Source: Sphingomonas sp.
GTDB taxonomy: Bacteria; Pseudomonadota; Alphaproteobacteria; Sphingomonadales; Sphingomonadaceae
Reading direction: 5' to 3'
DNA length: 64,000 bases
Assembly: GCA_003248865.1 (NCBI GenBank)
Contig: QFPK01000018.1
Span: forward strand, 4,493 to 68,492
Within the stretch, counting starts at the first letter, position 1. Each line of letters starts with the position of its first letter. Below are positions 1 through 8,167 of this stretch, piece by piece. The position numbers and the translations under genes were made by a program. The notes beneath the pieces were generated by a model that saw only the letters and a program-made list of their open reading frames with translations, made no database searches and was not told the DNA's origin.

Positions 1-149
1 CCCGAGACCCGGCAGGGAGCCGTGCTCCCCGCACCCCTGACACTGGAGTAATCCGTTGAGTTTGAGCTGACGGTTAAGCTTTACTGCCTGCGGCGCCGGC
101 AAACTCAAGAGCCGCAGGCAATCATATCAACTCACGCGCGCAAAAAAGC
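1..149 (+). repeat. Copy A of the multi-stem dispersed repeat (left end possibly outside window)
   Basis: This is a shorter relative of the repeat copies at 10777, 17749, 35981 and 43112. Positions 8-37 hold the 'CCGGCAGGGAG...CTCCCCGCACCCC' hairpin module. Positions 85-94 (TGCCTGCGGC) and 111-120 (GCCGCAGGCA) are the perfect arms of the central palindrome. The terminal CCCGCCGGAGGCA module seen in other copies is missing. It abuts the stop codon of the minus-strand gene pgeF, so it may also end that transcript. The left limit is set by the window edge. Confidence 0.7.
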
Positions 150-905
150 CTAACCCGGCAGCGCGATCAGGCTGATCTGCCGCCCGTAATCCGGCTCCCC
201 GGCCAGCGTCTTGCGGCGGTAGCTGAAGAAGCGAGCCGCGTCGGATTTCGTATCGGTGCCCAGCCCCTCGGCGCGGGAGACGCCTGCTTCGGCGAGGCGT
301 TTCAGGCAGAAACCTTCCAGATCAAAGAAGGCGTGGCCTTCGCGCCCATCGGTGAAGAAGACTGCATTGTCCGGGTCGGCGTCTTCGAAGCGCTGGCGGA
401 AGCCGGTGTCCACTTCATAGGATCTGCGGCCGATGCAGGGGCCGATGGCGGCTGCGATCCGGCTGCGGCTGGCGCCCAGCTTTTCCATCAGATCGACCGT
501 GGCGCCGATCACGCCGGTGAAGGCGCCCTTCCAGCCGGCATGGCAGGCCCCGATCACCTGCGCGTCGGCGTCCTCGAACAGTAGCGGCGCGCAATCGGCC
601 GTCAGGATGCCGAGCGCGAGGCCGGGGCGATTGGTGGCGAGGCCGTCGGCATGGGGCCGAGCGTCGTCGGCCCAGGGGGCCGCTTCGACGGCGAGCGCGC
701 TGTGCACCTGGTGCAGGGTGACGAGGCTTGCCGACGGGGCCACGGCGGCGAGGGCCAGGCGGCGGTTTTCATGGACCAGCGACGGCTCGTCCGATGAGCC
801 CAGCCCGACGTTGAGGCCGGCGAAGATGCCTTCGGATACGCCGCCAGTCCTGCCGAGAAAGCCGTGGGGGCTGGTCAGCGTGCGGGCGGTCAGGCGGGTG
901 ATCAA
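150..905 (-). CDS. pgeF: Peptidoglycan editing factor PgeF (YfiH/laccase-domain family)
   Basis: The product is 251 residues, the usual family length. PgeF proteins are cytoplasmic and act on UDP-MurNAc intermediates that carry L-Ser instead of L-Ala; members also show purine nucleoside phosphorylase and adenosine deaminase activity. The expected metal/catalytic set is visible: His68 in TLHQVHS, Cys105 in TADCAPLLF and His122 in GACHAGWKGA, with the spacing seen in E. coli YfiH. The start appears to be TTG at 905, overlapping the GNAT gene stop (902-904), which suggests translational coupling. It is the last gene of the 6229-150 minus-strand series. Family identity is certain; the exact substrate is known only from homologues. 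Confidence 0.92.
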   Translation of the reverse strand: MITRLTARTLTSPHGFLGRTGGVSEGIFAGLNVGLGSSDEPSLVHENRRLALAAVAPSASLVTLHQVHSALAVEAAPWADDARPHADGLATNRPGLALGILTADCAPLLFEDADAQVIGACHAGWKGAFTGVIGATVDLMEKLGASRSRIAAAIGPCIGRRSYEVDTGFRQRFEDADPDNAVFFTDGREGHAFFDLEGFCLKRLAEAGVSRAEGLGTDTKSDAARFFSYRRKTLAGEPDYGRQISLIALPG

Positions 906-1429
906 AGGGTCAGCCTCAGGATTCGGTCATCGTCGACGGTGTTGCCGACCACATAGGGATATTTGCCGACTTCATGGAAGCCGTGCCGATCGTAGAAGCG
1001 GCGCGCGCGATGATTCTCGATCCAGACGGTGAGATAGATGTCCTGCATCCCCCTTTGGCGGGATTCGGTGAGCGCCCACTCCATCAGCGCATGGGCGAGG
1101 CCGGTGCCCTTGGCAGCCTCGGCCAGATAGAGCTGGCGCAGCATCCACCAGCGGCGGCCGGCCAGAAGCTCGGGAATATGGCCTTCCAGATCATAGGACC
1201 CCAGCGCGCAGTAACCGAGCGGGGTGCCGTCTTCCGCTTCGCCCAGCATCACGGCCTGATCCGGCGCCTCGCAGGCGATGCGGAAGCGCTCCTCGGTCGC
1301 GTCGGCGAGGAACCCCGCCAGCTCGGCGGGGGGGTAGAGATGCGCGAAGGTGGCCGTGAAGCTGTCGTGGAACAGCTGGCGGACGGCGGCGGCATCCGCC
1401 CCGCCGGCCCGCCTCAGGTGGAAACTCAT
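902..1429 (-). CDS. GNAT family N-acetyltransferase
   Basis: The product is 175 residues from the ATG at 1429, which lies 7 bases after the stop of the upstream CoA ligase. A longer reading from 1465 would overlap that gene and is less likely. The fold pattern fits GNAT: an acceptor half with EERFRIACEAPDQAVML, a central strand ending YLAEAAKGTGLAHALMEWAL (the acetyl-CoA pyrophosphate loop, about residues 107-126), and the C-terminal NHRARRFYDRHGF motif, where the Tyr is the usual general acid. The acceptor substrate cannot be told. The gene sits in the same direction as, and tightly packed with, the acyl-CoA ligase and pgeF. Confidence 0.85.
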   Translation of the reverse strand: MSFHLRRAGGADAAAVRQLFHDSFTATFAHLYPPAELAGFLADATEERFRIACEAPDQAVMLGEAEDGTPLGYCALGSYDLEGHIPELLAGRRWWMLRQLYLAEAAKGTGLAHALMEWALTESRQRGMQDIYLTVWIENHRARRFYDRHGFHEVGKYPYVVGNTVDDDRILRLTL

Positions 1430-1436
1430 TCCGCGA

Positions 1437-3164
1437 TCATGCGGCGACACGACCCAGATGTACATCGCGGAAATGGGCGCGCAGGCTCACCTTGTCGATC
1501 TTGCCGGAGCCGAGCTTCGGCAGCGGTTGATCAGACACCCACACCCGCGCGGGCACCTTGAACGCGGCGAGATCGCGCGCGACGAACTGGATGATCGATT
1601 CACCCTCCAGCGGCTCGCCGCCCTTGGCATAGACGACCGCGCCGACGATCTCGCCCAGCCTGTCGTCCGGCAGGCCGAACACCGAGGCTTCGGCGACGGC
1701 GGGATGGTTGTAGATCGCGGCTTCCACTTCCGCGGCCGAGATATTCTCGCCGCCCCGGATGATGATGTCCTTCTTGCGGTCGACGATGGTGAGATAGCCG
1801 TCCTCGTCCAGCCGGCCGAGGTCGCCGGTGCGGAACCAGCCGTCGCGGGTGAAGGCGGAGGCCGTCGCTTCGGGTTTGTTCCAGTATCCGCGCACATTGG
1901 CCGCCGAGCGGATGCAGACTTCGCCCACTTCGCCGACCGCGGTCGGCTTCAGGTCGTCGCCCAGCGTCGCCAACTCCACCATCGGCTTGGTGGCGCGGCC
2001 GGTGGAATCCGGGCGCAGCCGGTAGTTGTCGCGGATGTTGCCAGCGCCGACGCCGTTGGTTTCGGTGAGGCCATAGCCGATGGCCGGATTCTTGCCCGGG
2101 AAGGCTTCCGCCAGCCGGCCGACATGCTCGGGCGGGCGCGGCGCACCGCCGGCGGCAATGTCCAGCAGCGACGAGAGGTCATATTTGTCGCGGTCCGGGT
2201 GCTGCATCAGCTCCAGGCTCATCGTGGGCACGCCCACGAAATAGGTCGCCTTTTCCTTTTCGATCAGCTGCAGCGCTTCGCCCGCGTCCCAGCGATACAT
2301 GATCACCAGCTTGCGGCCGATGGCGATGGACACCAGCAGGATCGGAACGAGGCCGGTGATGTGGAACAGCGGCACGTTCAGCAGCATCACCTGCTGCGGC
2401 GGCAGCACGGTGCCCGTGGCCTGCGCCAGCTGCAGCATGGCAAGACCCTGCACCAGATAATTCATCGCGCCAGACACGATGGCACGGTGCGTCGAGACGG
2501 CGCCCTTGGGCGCGCCGGTCGAGCCCGAGGTATACATGATCGTCGCATCGTCTTCGGGGAAGATCGGCGGCAGATACCAGGGCGCCGCAGGCGCGGCCGC
2601 GATGGCATCGTCCAGCGTGGTCGCGCCCAGCTGCTGCGCGACCTGATGGCTGGTGCGCACGGCAAGCACTTCCACCGACAGGCCGGGGATTTCCCGGATG
2701 CGGCGCAGACGTTCCTCGTCCGCGAACACCAGCCGGGTGCCGGAATCGGTCAGGCCATAGGCCAGCTCCTCCGGTTTCCACCAGGCGTTCATCGGCACCA
2801 CGACGGCGCCGATCATGATCGCACCGATGAAGGTCGATACCCATTCGGGGTAGTTGCGCATGGCAATCGCAACCCGATCCCCCTTGGCGATGCCATAGCG
2901 GGATTGCAGCACTGCGGCGATCCGCACCGCCTGAGTCTGCACATCGGCGAAGGTGAAGCGCTCGCCCTGATAGACGATGGCTTCCTTGTCGCCGTTGCTG
3001 CTCAGGAAGAAGGCCAGATATTCGCGCAGCGACGGCGGCGCCTGTTCGAACACGGGATAGTCCACGCCCCGGATCGTCGCCTTGCCCACGGCCAGCTGGC
3101 CTCCGGGCGCCGTGATGGCGGCGGTTGCGGCGTCGATCGCCTTGTCGAGTTCAGTCAGTGCCAT
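1437..3164 (-). CDS. Acyl-CoA ligase / long-chain-fatty-acid--CoA ligase-like AMP-binding enzyme
   Basis: The product is 575 residues and belongs to the class I adenylate-forming family, which activates a carboxylic acid as acyl-AMP and then transfers it to CoA. The P-loop-like motif TSGSTGAPKG is at about residues 212-221. GYGLTETNG (A5), GWFRTGDLGRLDEDGYL (A7) and KDIIIRGGENISAAEVE (A8) follow, and the catalytic lysine motif PKLGSGKID (A10) is near the C terminus. The ATG at 3164 is chosen because a GAGG ribosome-binding sequence precedes it and the upstream stop is at 3172. It lies directly after an acyl-CoA dehydrogenase gene, which points to a degradation route in which the free acid is activated and then dehydrogenated. 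The acid is unknown; fatty, aromatic or terpenoid acids are all possible. Confidence 0.88.
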   Translation of the reverse strand: MALTELDKAIDAATAAITAPGGQLAVGKATIRGVDYPVFEQAPPSLREYLAFFLSSNGDKEAIVYQGERFTFADVQTQAVRIAAVLQSRYGIAKGDRVAIAMRNYPEWVSTFIGAIMIGAVVVPMNAWWKPEELAYGLTDSGTRLVFADEERLRRIREIPGLSVEVLAVRTSHQVAQQLGATTLDDAIAAAPAAPWYLPPIFPEDDATIMYTSGSTGAPKGAVSTHRAIVSGAMNYLVQGLAMLQLAQATGTVLPPQQVMLLNVPLFHITGLVPILLVSIAIGRKLVIMYRWDAGEALQLIEKEKATYFVGVPTMSLELMQHPDRDKYDLSSLLDIAAGGAPRPPEHVGRLAEAFPGKNPAIGYGLTETNGVGAGNIRDNYRLRPDSTGRATKPMVELATLGDDLKPTAVGEVGEVCIRSAANVRGYWNKPEATASAFTRDGWFRTGDLGRLDEDGYLTIVDRKKDIIIRGGENISAAEVEAAIYNHPAVAEASVFGLPDDRLGEIVGAVVYAKGGEPLEGESIIQFVARDLAAFKVPARVWVSDQPLPKLGSGKIDKVSLRAHFRDVHLGRVAA

Positions 3165-3171
3165 AGTATCC

Positions 3172-4311
3172 TCAGTAATCCAGAAGCCGGGCGACGCGGT
3201 CGCCCTGGAAGGCGGCATCGCCGAAGGTCTCGGCGGCGGCGCGGGCGCGCTTCATGTAGAAGCCGATGTCGAATTCGTCGGTCATGCCGATGCCGCCGTG
3301 CATCTGCACCGCCTCGTTGGTGGCGAGTTTCGCGACATCCCCCGTCTTGGCCTTGGCCAGCGCCACGAACAGCGGGGCACGGGCGTCGCCATCGTCCAGC
3401 GCGGACAAGGCCTTCAGGGTGACGGAGCGCGCCAGTTCGATCTCGCAGAACAGGTGCGCGGCGCGATGCTGCAGGGCCTGAAAGGTGCCGATCTTCACCC
3501 CGAACTGGTCGCGCTGCTTCAGATAGTCCACCGTGGTCTCAAAGCTCTGCGCGGAAACGCCGAGCATCTCGGCGGCAAGGCAGGCACGGCCGGCATCCAG
3601 CGCGGCTTCGAGGATGGCAAGGCCGCCCCCGATCTCGCCCAGCACGTCCGCCCCGTCCACCTGCACACCGTCCAGCGAGACTTCGGCAGTGTTGCGGCTG
3701 TCCACCATGGAGCGGCGTTTCACGCCGACGCCGGCGGCCTTGGTGTCGACAAGGAACAGGGTGATGCCGGCCTTGTCGGCGTCCGCGCCGGAGGTGCGGG
3801 CCGCGACGATCAGCTTGTCCGCCACATGGCCGTCAAGCACGAAGGGCTTGGCGCCCGTCAGCCGGAAGCCGTTGCCGGAGGCTTCGGCCCGTGTGGTGAC
3901 GGACGCGGGCTGGTGGCGGGATTTCTCGTCCGCCGCCAGCGCCACGATCAGGTTCCCGGCGGCGATCTTCGGCAGCAGGGCTGCCTTCTGATCCTCACTG
4001 CCGGCCTTCGCAATCGCAGTCGCCGACAGGATCGAGGCCGAAAGGAAGGGCGACAGCGACAGGTTGCGGCCGATGGCTTCCTGGATCAGCCCCGCCGCAA
4101 CCATACCCAGCCCGGCCCCGCCGAACTGTTCGGGGATCGCAACGCCCGCGAACCCCATTTCGGCCATCTTGGCCCACAGGCCGCGGTCGAAGCCGTCCGG
4201 GTCATGGCCGTCGCGCAGCTTCCTGAGTTGCGACACCGGGGCGTTCTCCGCGAAGAAGCCCTCTGCGGACTCTTTCACCATCCGCTGCTCATCATTGAGC
4301 ACTAAAGCCAT
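3172..4311 (-). CDS. Acyl-CoA dehydrogenase (first of two)
   Basis: The product is 379 residues, FAD-dependent, and would introduce the alpha,beta double bond in an acyl-CoA thioester. The N-terminal helical domain, a middle beta domain with GNLIVALAADEKSRHQPA, and a C-terminal helical domain ending HGGIGMTDEFDIGFYMKR are all present. The middle domain lacks the textbook 'TEPxAGSD' string, which the second dehydrogenase in this cluster does have; this divergence is common in the FadE-like partners of heteromeric enzymes. The start at 4311 has a GAGGGAG ribosome-binding site 5 bases upstream. Its neighbours (CoA ligase 8 bases downstream, second dehydrogenase at 5039) suggest one pathway, and a heterotetramer of the two dehydrogenases is an inference. 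Confidence 0.88.
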   Translation of the reverse strand: MALVLNDEQRMVKESAEGFFAENAPVSQLRKLRDGHDPDGFDRGLWAKMAEMGFAGVAIPEQFGGAGLGMVAAGLIQEAIGRNLSLSPFLSASILSATAIAKAGSEDQKAALLPKIAAGNLIVALAADEKSRHQPASVTTRAEASGNGFRLTGAKPFVLDGHVADKLIVAARTSGADADKAGITLFLVDTKAAGVGVKRRSMVDSRNTAEVSLDGVQVDGADVLGEIGGGLAILEAALDAGRACLAAEMLGVSAQSFETTVDYLKQRDQFGVKIGTFQALQHRAAHLFCEIELARSVTLKALSALDDGDARAPLFVALAKAKTGDVAKLATNEAVQMHGGIGMTDEFDIGFYMKRARAAAETFGDAAFQGDRVARLLDY

Positions 4312-4363
4312 TGATTCTCCCTCGCTTTTCGCCAGCATCCGCTGACCCGTACAATGCAGTTCT

Positions 4364-5035
4364 CTATATAAAATCCGGCTTTGGCCTCTTACCCGCCAGC
4401 CATGCTCGGATGGGCTCCCACTCTACTTCAGGCCTGAGAGCCTTGGCTGAATCGACAGCCTCGCCCCGGGTTGCCGCTCCTATCGCAGCCATACCATGAC
4501 CACAGGCATAGAGCGGGTTTGCTGTGCCCGAGAACAGTTCCGGGTCGTCACGAACGTCCATCTTGGGCGCCTCTTCCTTGGCGACGTTTGCCTGAACCCA
4601 TTCCGGGACCTCAGGATACATCTGCCGCCATTTCAACAGGAAGCCGCCATCCAAGTAGACTGATCGATCCGTACAGCGGAACGCGTCATATCTTAGTCGG
4701 GCAAGCGCGATCAGATACCAGCGCACAGCCTCTCTCGGCTTTGAAGCAAGCAAGCGCCGGGACAGCTCGAAAAGATAAGGCGTTGGCAGCTCATTGCGGC
4801 CATCTGTCAACAATTTGAGTGTCGCCGCATCGTCCAGCGGCCTGGACCTTATCTCCTTGAATTTTCCCTGATCCTCGACCCCCGCCACCCGCAAATTGGT
4901 GAAAGGGCCATTTTTCTCGACGATCAGTCCGGACGGTGGCTCGCTTTGGGCGTTTACGGCCCATTGCATCCCCATGAACGCCAAAACCATAACAAAACAC
5001 GCGACGGGCGTTGGAACATTTACAACCCGGATCAT
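4364..5035 (-). CDS. Hypothetical exported protein of unusual base composition
   Basis: The product is 223 residues and I do not recognise it. The first 30 residues (FVMVLAFMGMQWAVNAQS) form a plausible signal peptide with cleavage after VNA. The rest is soluble, with helical stretches such as LFELSRRLLASKPREAVRWY and two Cys (about 134 and 182) that could form a disulphide in the periplasm. Three 60-base lines that I counted in this gene are 58, 58 and 62% G+C, against 72% in a counted line of the downstream dehydrogenase. It separates two acyl-CoA dehydrogenase genes, with only 3 bases to the upstream gene and 52 to the downstream one. It may be a late insertion into that operon; no function is proposed. 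Confidence 0.7.
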   Translation of the reverse strand: MIRVVNVPTPVACFVMVLAFMGMQWAVNAQSEPPSGLIVEKNGPFTNLRVAGVEDQGKFKEIRSRPLDDAATLKLLTDGRNELPTPYLFELSRRLLASKPREAVRWYLIALARLRYDAFRCTDRSVYLDGGFLLKWRQMYPEVPEWVQANVAKEEAPKMDVRDDPELFSGTANPLYACGHGMAAIGAATRGEAVDSAKALRPEVEWEPIRAWLAGKRPKPDFI

Positions 5036-5038
5036 TGC

Positions 5039-6229
5039 TCAGGCCCCCGGAAGCTGGAGGACGCGCTTGGCGATGATGTTCAGTTGCACTTCGGATGTTC
5101 CTCCCTCGATGCTGTTAGCGCGGCTGCGCAGCCAGTCCTTGGCCAGCGCGCCGTCCTGCTTGCCCTCACCCTCCCAGCTGAGCCCGTCCGAACCGAGGAT
5201 CGACATCAGCAGTTCCTGCCGGCGCTTGTTCAGCTCGGTGCCGTAATATTTCAGCATGGAGGACATGGCGCCCGTGCCCTGCCCCGCCTTTGCTTCGTCT
5301 TTCACCCGTTCCATGGTCAGCGCGAAGGCGTAGGAATCGACGTCGAAGCGGGCAATGTCCGCCCGGAGCAGATTGTCCGCCAGCTGTCCGTCCGCGCCGG
5401 TGCCGATCTCGGCCCGGGCGAGATCGCGCATGGAAACGCCGCCGGGGGAACCCATGTCGCCGATCATCTCGCGCTCATGCGTCAGCAGATATTTGGCGAT
5501 GTCCCAGCCCTTGCCGCGTGTGCCCATCAGGTTTTCGGCGGGCACGCGGACATTGTCGAAGAAGGTCTGGCAGAAGGGCGAATAGCCCGAGATCAGCTTG
5601 ATCGGGCTGGTGGAAACGCCGGGGCTCTCCATGTCGAACAGCAGGAAGCTGATCCCCAGATGCTTGGGGGCGTCGGGCTCCGTGCGGACAAGGCAGAAGA
5701 TCCAGTCGGCCTTGTCGGCATAGCTGGTCCAGATCTTGGAGCCGTTCACCACATATTCGTCGCCATCCAGGATGGCGGAGGTGCGCAGGCTGGCGAGGTC
5801 AGACCCGGCGCCCGGCTCGGAATAGCCCTGGCACCAGCGGATCTCGCCCCGCGCGATTTTCGGCAGATGCTCCTTCTTTTGCGCCTCATTGCCATATTTC
5901 AGCAGCGCCGGGCCCAGCATCCAGATGCCGAACGAGGACAGCGGCGACCGCGCGCGGATGCGGCGCATCTCCTGCGTCAGGATCTTGGCTTCCTCTTTGG
6001 AAAGGCCGCCGCCGCCATACTCCTTCGGCCATTCCGGCACCGTCCAGCCCTTGGCGGCCATGCGCTCCAGCCACTGCTTCTGCGCTTCGCTGCGGAAGGT
6101 CCATTTGCGACCGCCCCAGCACATGTCGTCGTCGCCGGCACCCGGCGAACGCATCTCCTCGGGGCAGTTGGCATCCAGCCACGCACGGGTTTCCGCGCGG
6201 AAGGCTGCGAGGTCCGCAGTCTCGTCCAT
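5039..6229 (-). CDS. Acyl-CoA dehydrogenase (second of two)
   Basis: The product is 396 residues. It carries the family signatures that the first dehydrogenase lacks: CQGYSEPGAGSDLASLRTSA (FAD/substrate loop, about residues 125-144), VNGSKIWTSYADKADWIF, and the C-terminal SIEGGTSEVQLNIIAKR segment that binds FAD from the neighbouring subunit. The start is set at the ATG at 6229 with GGGAGAGA just upstream; the longer reading from 6292 would run into the divergent lgt gene. It is the promoter-proximal gene of the minus-strand acyl-CoA cluster. Its start is 49 bases from that of lgt, so the two promoters share this short region. Confidence 0.9.
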   Translation of the reverse strand: MDETADLAAFRAETRAWLDANCPEEMRSPGAGDDDMCWGGRKWTFRSEAQKQWLERMAAKGWTVPEWPKEYGGGGLSKEEAKILTQEMRRIRARSPLSSFGIWMLGPALLKYGNEAQKKEHLPKIARGEIRWCQGYSEPGAGSDLASLRTSAILDGDEYVVNGSKIWTSYADKADWIFCLVRTEPDAPKHLGISFLLFDMESPGVSTSPIKLISGYSPFCQTFFDNVRVPAENLMGTRGKGWDIAKYLLTHEREMIGDMGSPGGVSMRDLARAEIGTGADGQLADNLLRADIARFDVDSYAFALTMERVKDEAKAGQGTGAMSSMLKYYGTELNKRRQELLMSILGSDGLSWEGEGKQDGALAKDWLRSRANSIEGGTSEVQLNIIAKRVLQLPGA

Positions 6230-6278
6230 TCTCAGCTCTCTCCCAAAAGCGCTCTCGCACTCTCTCCTTACAGCCGAT

Positions 6279-7112
6279 ATGAAGCGCGCCATGGAATTTT
6301 TCCAGACACCTGTCGAATGGGCCAGCCTCGGGCTCGATCCTGTCGCCCTCCAGATCGGGCCGCTCGCGCTCCGCTGGTACAGTCTCGCCTATATCGTGGG
6401 CATCGTCGCCGCCTGGTGGCTGCTGGCGCGCATGGTGCGGCGGCCGGGCTCGCCGATGACGGCGAAGCATGTGGACGATCTCGTCACCTGGTGCACGCTG
6501 GGCGTGATCCTGGGCGGCCGTCTGGCCTATGTGATCTTCTATAACCCGCAGCAATATCTGGAAAATCCGCTGGACGTGTTCAAGCTTTGGGAAGGCGGGA
6601 TGAGCTTCCACGGCGGCCTGACCGGGGTGATCCTTGCCATTGTCCTCTATGCCCGTTCGCAGGGGCTCTCGGCGCTGCGCATCCTTGATTATGTCGCCGT
6701 CGTTGCCCCCATCGGGCTGCTGCTGGGCCGATTCGCCAATTTCGTGAACGGGGAACTGTGGGGGCGACCCACCGACGGCACATGGGGCATCATCTTCCCC
6801 GATGCCGGGCCGGAACCGCGTCATCCCAGCCAGCTGTATGAAGCTGCGCTGGAAGGCGCGATGCTGCTGATCGTGCTGAACCTGCTGTTCTGGGGCACGC
6901 GGGCCCGGCTGAAGCCCGGGCTGCTGGGCGGCATCTTCATCACCGGCTATGGCCTGTCGCGCTTCGTCATCGAATATTTCCGGGAGCCGGACACGCAGCT
7001 CGGCGTGCTCTCCATCGGGCTCACCATGGGCCAACTGCTGTCGCTGCCGATGATCCTGTTCGGGCTGTGGCTGCTGGCGACGCTGAACCGGCGCGAAACC
7101 GCACAAGCATGA
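6279..7112 (+). CDS. lgt: Phosphatidylglycerol--prolipoprotein diacylglyceryl transferase
   Basis: The product is 277 residues. Lgt is an inner-membrane enzyme that moves diacylglycerol from phosphatidylglycerol to the lipobox cysteine of prolipoproteins, the first step of lipoprotein maturation. The Lgt signature is clear in GRFANFVNGELWGRPTDG, including the essential Asn and Glu. HPSQLYEAALEG and the C-terminal GLSRFVIEYFREPD also match, and about seven hydrophobic segments can be seen. The start could be ATG 6279 or ATG 6291; neither has a strong ribosome-binding site. The stop overlaps the start of the next gene (ATGA at 7109-7112). Several lipobox proteins in this window (27716, 40816, 58584) would be its substrates. 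Confidence 0.95.
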   Translation: MKRAMEFFQTPVEWASLGLDPVALQIGPLALRWYSLAYIVGIVAAWWLLARMVRRPGSPMTAKHVDDLVTWCTLGVILGGRLAYVIFYNPQQYLENPLDVFKLWEGGMSFHGGLTGVILAIVLYARSQGLSALRILDYVAVVAPIGLLLGRFANFVNGELWGRPTDGTWGIIFPDAGPEPRHPSQLYEAALEGAMLLIVLNLLFWGTRARLKPGLLGGIFITGYGLSRFVIEYFREPDTQLGVLSIGLTMGQLLSLPMILFGLWLLATLNRRETAQA

Positions 7113-8167
7113 TCACCGCCATTGAAGAGCTGCTGCGGCGCGAGGGGCCGCTGCCGCTGGCGCGCGTGATGGCGATCGCGGCGGACCATTATTATGCCAC
7201 GCACGAGCCCTTCGGCCCCGCAGGCGACTTCGTGACCGCACCGGAAATCAGCCAGATGTTCGGCGAACTGGTCGGGCTGTGGCTGGCCGATATCTGGCAG
7301 CGTGGCGGATCGCCCGCGCCGGTCGCGCTGGCGGAGCTGGGGCCGGGGCGCGGCACGCTGATGGCGGATGCCCTGCGCGCCATCTCGAAAGCCGCACCGG
7401 CTCTTCGCGCGGCGCTGGACGTGCATTTTGTGGAGAAAAGCCCGCGTCTGCGCGCCCTTCAGGCCAAGGCCGTGCCCGATGCCGTCTGGCACGACGATCT
7501 GTCCACCCTGCCGGATGACCGGCCGCTGCTGCTGGTCGCCAACGAATTTCTGGATGCCCTGCCGCTGGCCCAGTTCGAGCGGGTGGAGGACGGCTGGGTG
7601 ATGCGCCGGGTTGAGCTGACCCGAACGGGGCCGCGCTGGGATCGGTCCGTCGGCGCCAATCTGGCTTTCCTGCCAGCCGAGATCCGCGATGCGCCGGTGG
7701 GGCAGGTGCATGAACGCAATTTCGGTGCCGAGCAGGTCGCGGCCACGGTTGCCCGGCGTGTGGCCGCCCATGGCGGCGCTGCCTTGTTCATCGACTATGG
7801 CTATGCCGGCCCCGCGACCGGAGACACGTTGCAGGCGCTGAAGGGCGGGCAGTTCGCCGATCCGCTGCTGACGTTGGGCGAAGCCGACCTGTCGGCCCAT
7901 GTCGATTTCGCCGCCGTGGCCCGCGCGGCCCGGCCCCATGCGAAGGTCTTCGGGCCGGAAGCGCAAGGCGCCTTCCTGCACGCCTTGGGGCTGGCCGACC
8001 GGGCAGAGGCGCTGAAACGGCTGGCCAGCCTCGAGCGCCGGGCCGAAATCGAGGCCTCCCATGTGCGCCTCACCTCGGTCAGCGCCATGGGGCGGCTGTT
8101 TCAGGTGCTCGGAATCGTCTCTCCCGACTGGCCGGCCCCGGCCGGATTCCCTATATCCGGGGAATGA
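7109..8167 (+). CDS. SAM-dependent methyltransferase, MidA/NDUFAF7 (DUF185) family
   Basis: The product is 352 residues. NDUFAF7/MidA proteins methylate an arginine of a complex I subunit in mitochondria and are needed for complex I assembly; the bacterial role is assumed to be similar. Visible features are the N-terminal helical part, the SAM-binding loop ELGPGRGTLMADAL, the family-specific GDFVTAPEISQMFGE, the LLVANEFLDALPLAQF stretch, and FIDYGYAGPATGDTLQA. The ATG overlaps the lgt stop by 4 bases, and its own stop overlaps the pepP start in the same way. Translational coupling across three genes is therefore likely. The true target protein cannot be told from the sequence. Confidence 0.85.
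   Translation: MITAIEELLRREGPLPLARVMAIAADHYYATHEPFGPAGDFVTAPEISQMFGELVGLWLADIWQRGGSPAPVALAELGPGRGTLMADALRAISKAAPALRAALDVHFVEKSPRLRALQAKAVPDAVWHDDLSTLPDDRPLLLVANEFLDALPLAQFERVEDGWVMRRVELTRTGPRWDRSVGANLAFLPAEIRDAPVGQVHERNFGAEQVAATVARRVAAHGGAALFIDYGYAGPATGDTLQALKGGQFADPLLTLGEADLSAHVDFAAVARAARPHAKVFGPEAQGAFLHALGLADRAEALKRLASLERRAEIEASHVRLTSVSAMGRLFQVLGIVSPDWPAPAGFPISGE

Noticed and set aside
1350..3422. 690-residue plus-strand frame
   Set aside because: It is antisense to the acyl-CoA ligase gene and has no recognisable domain.
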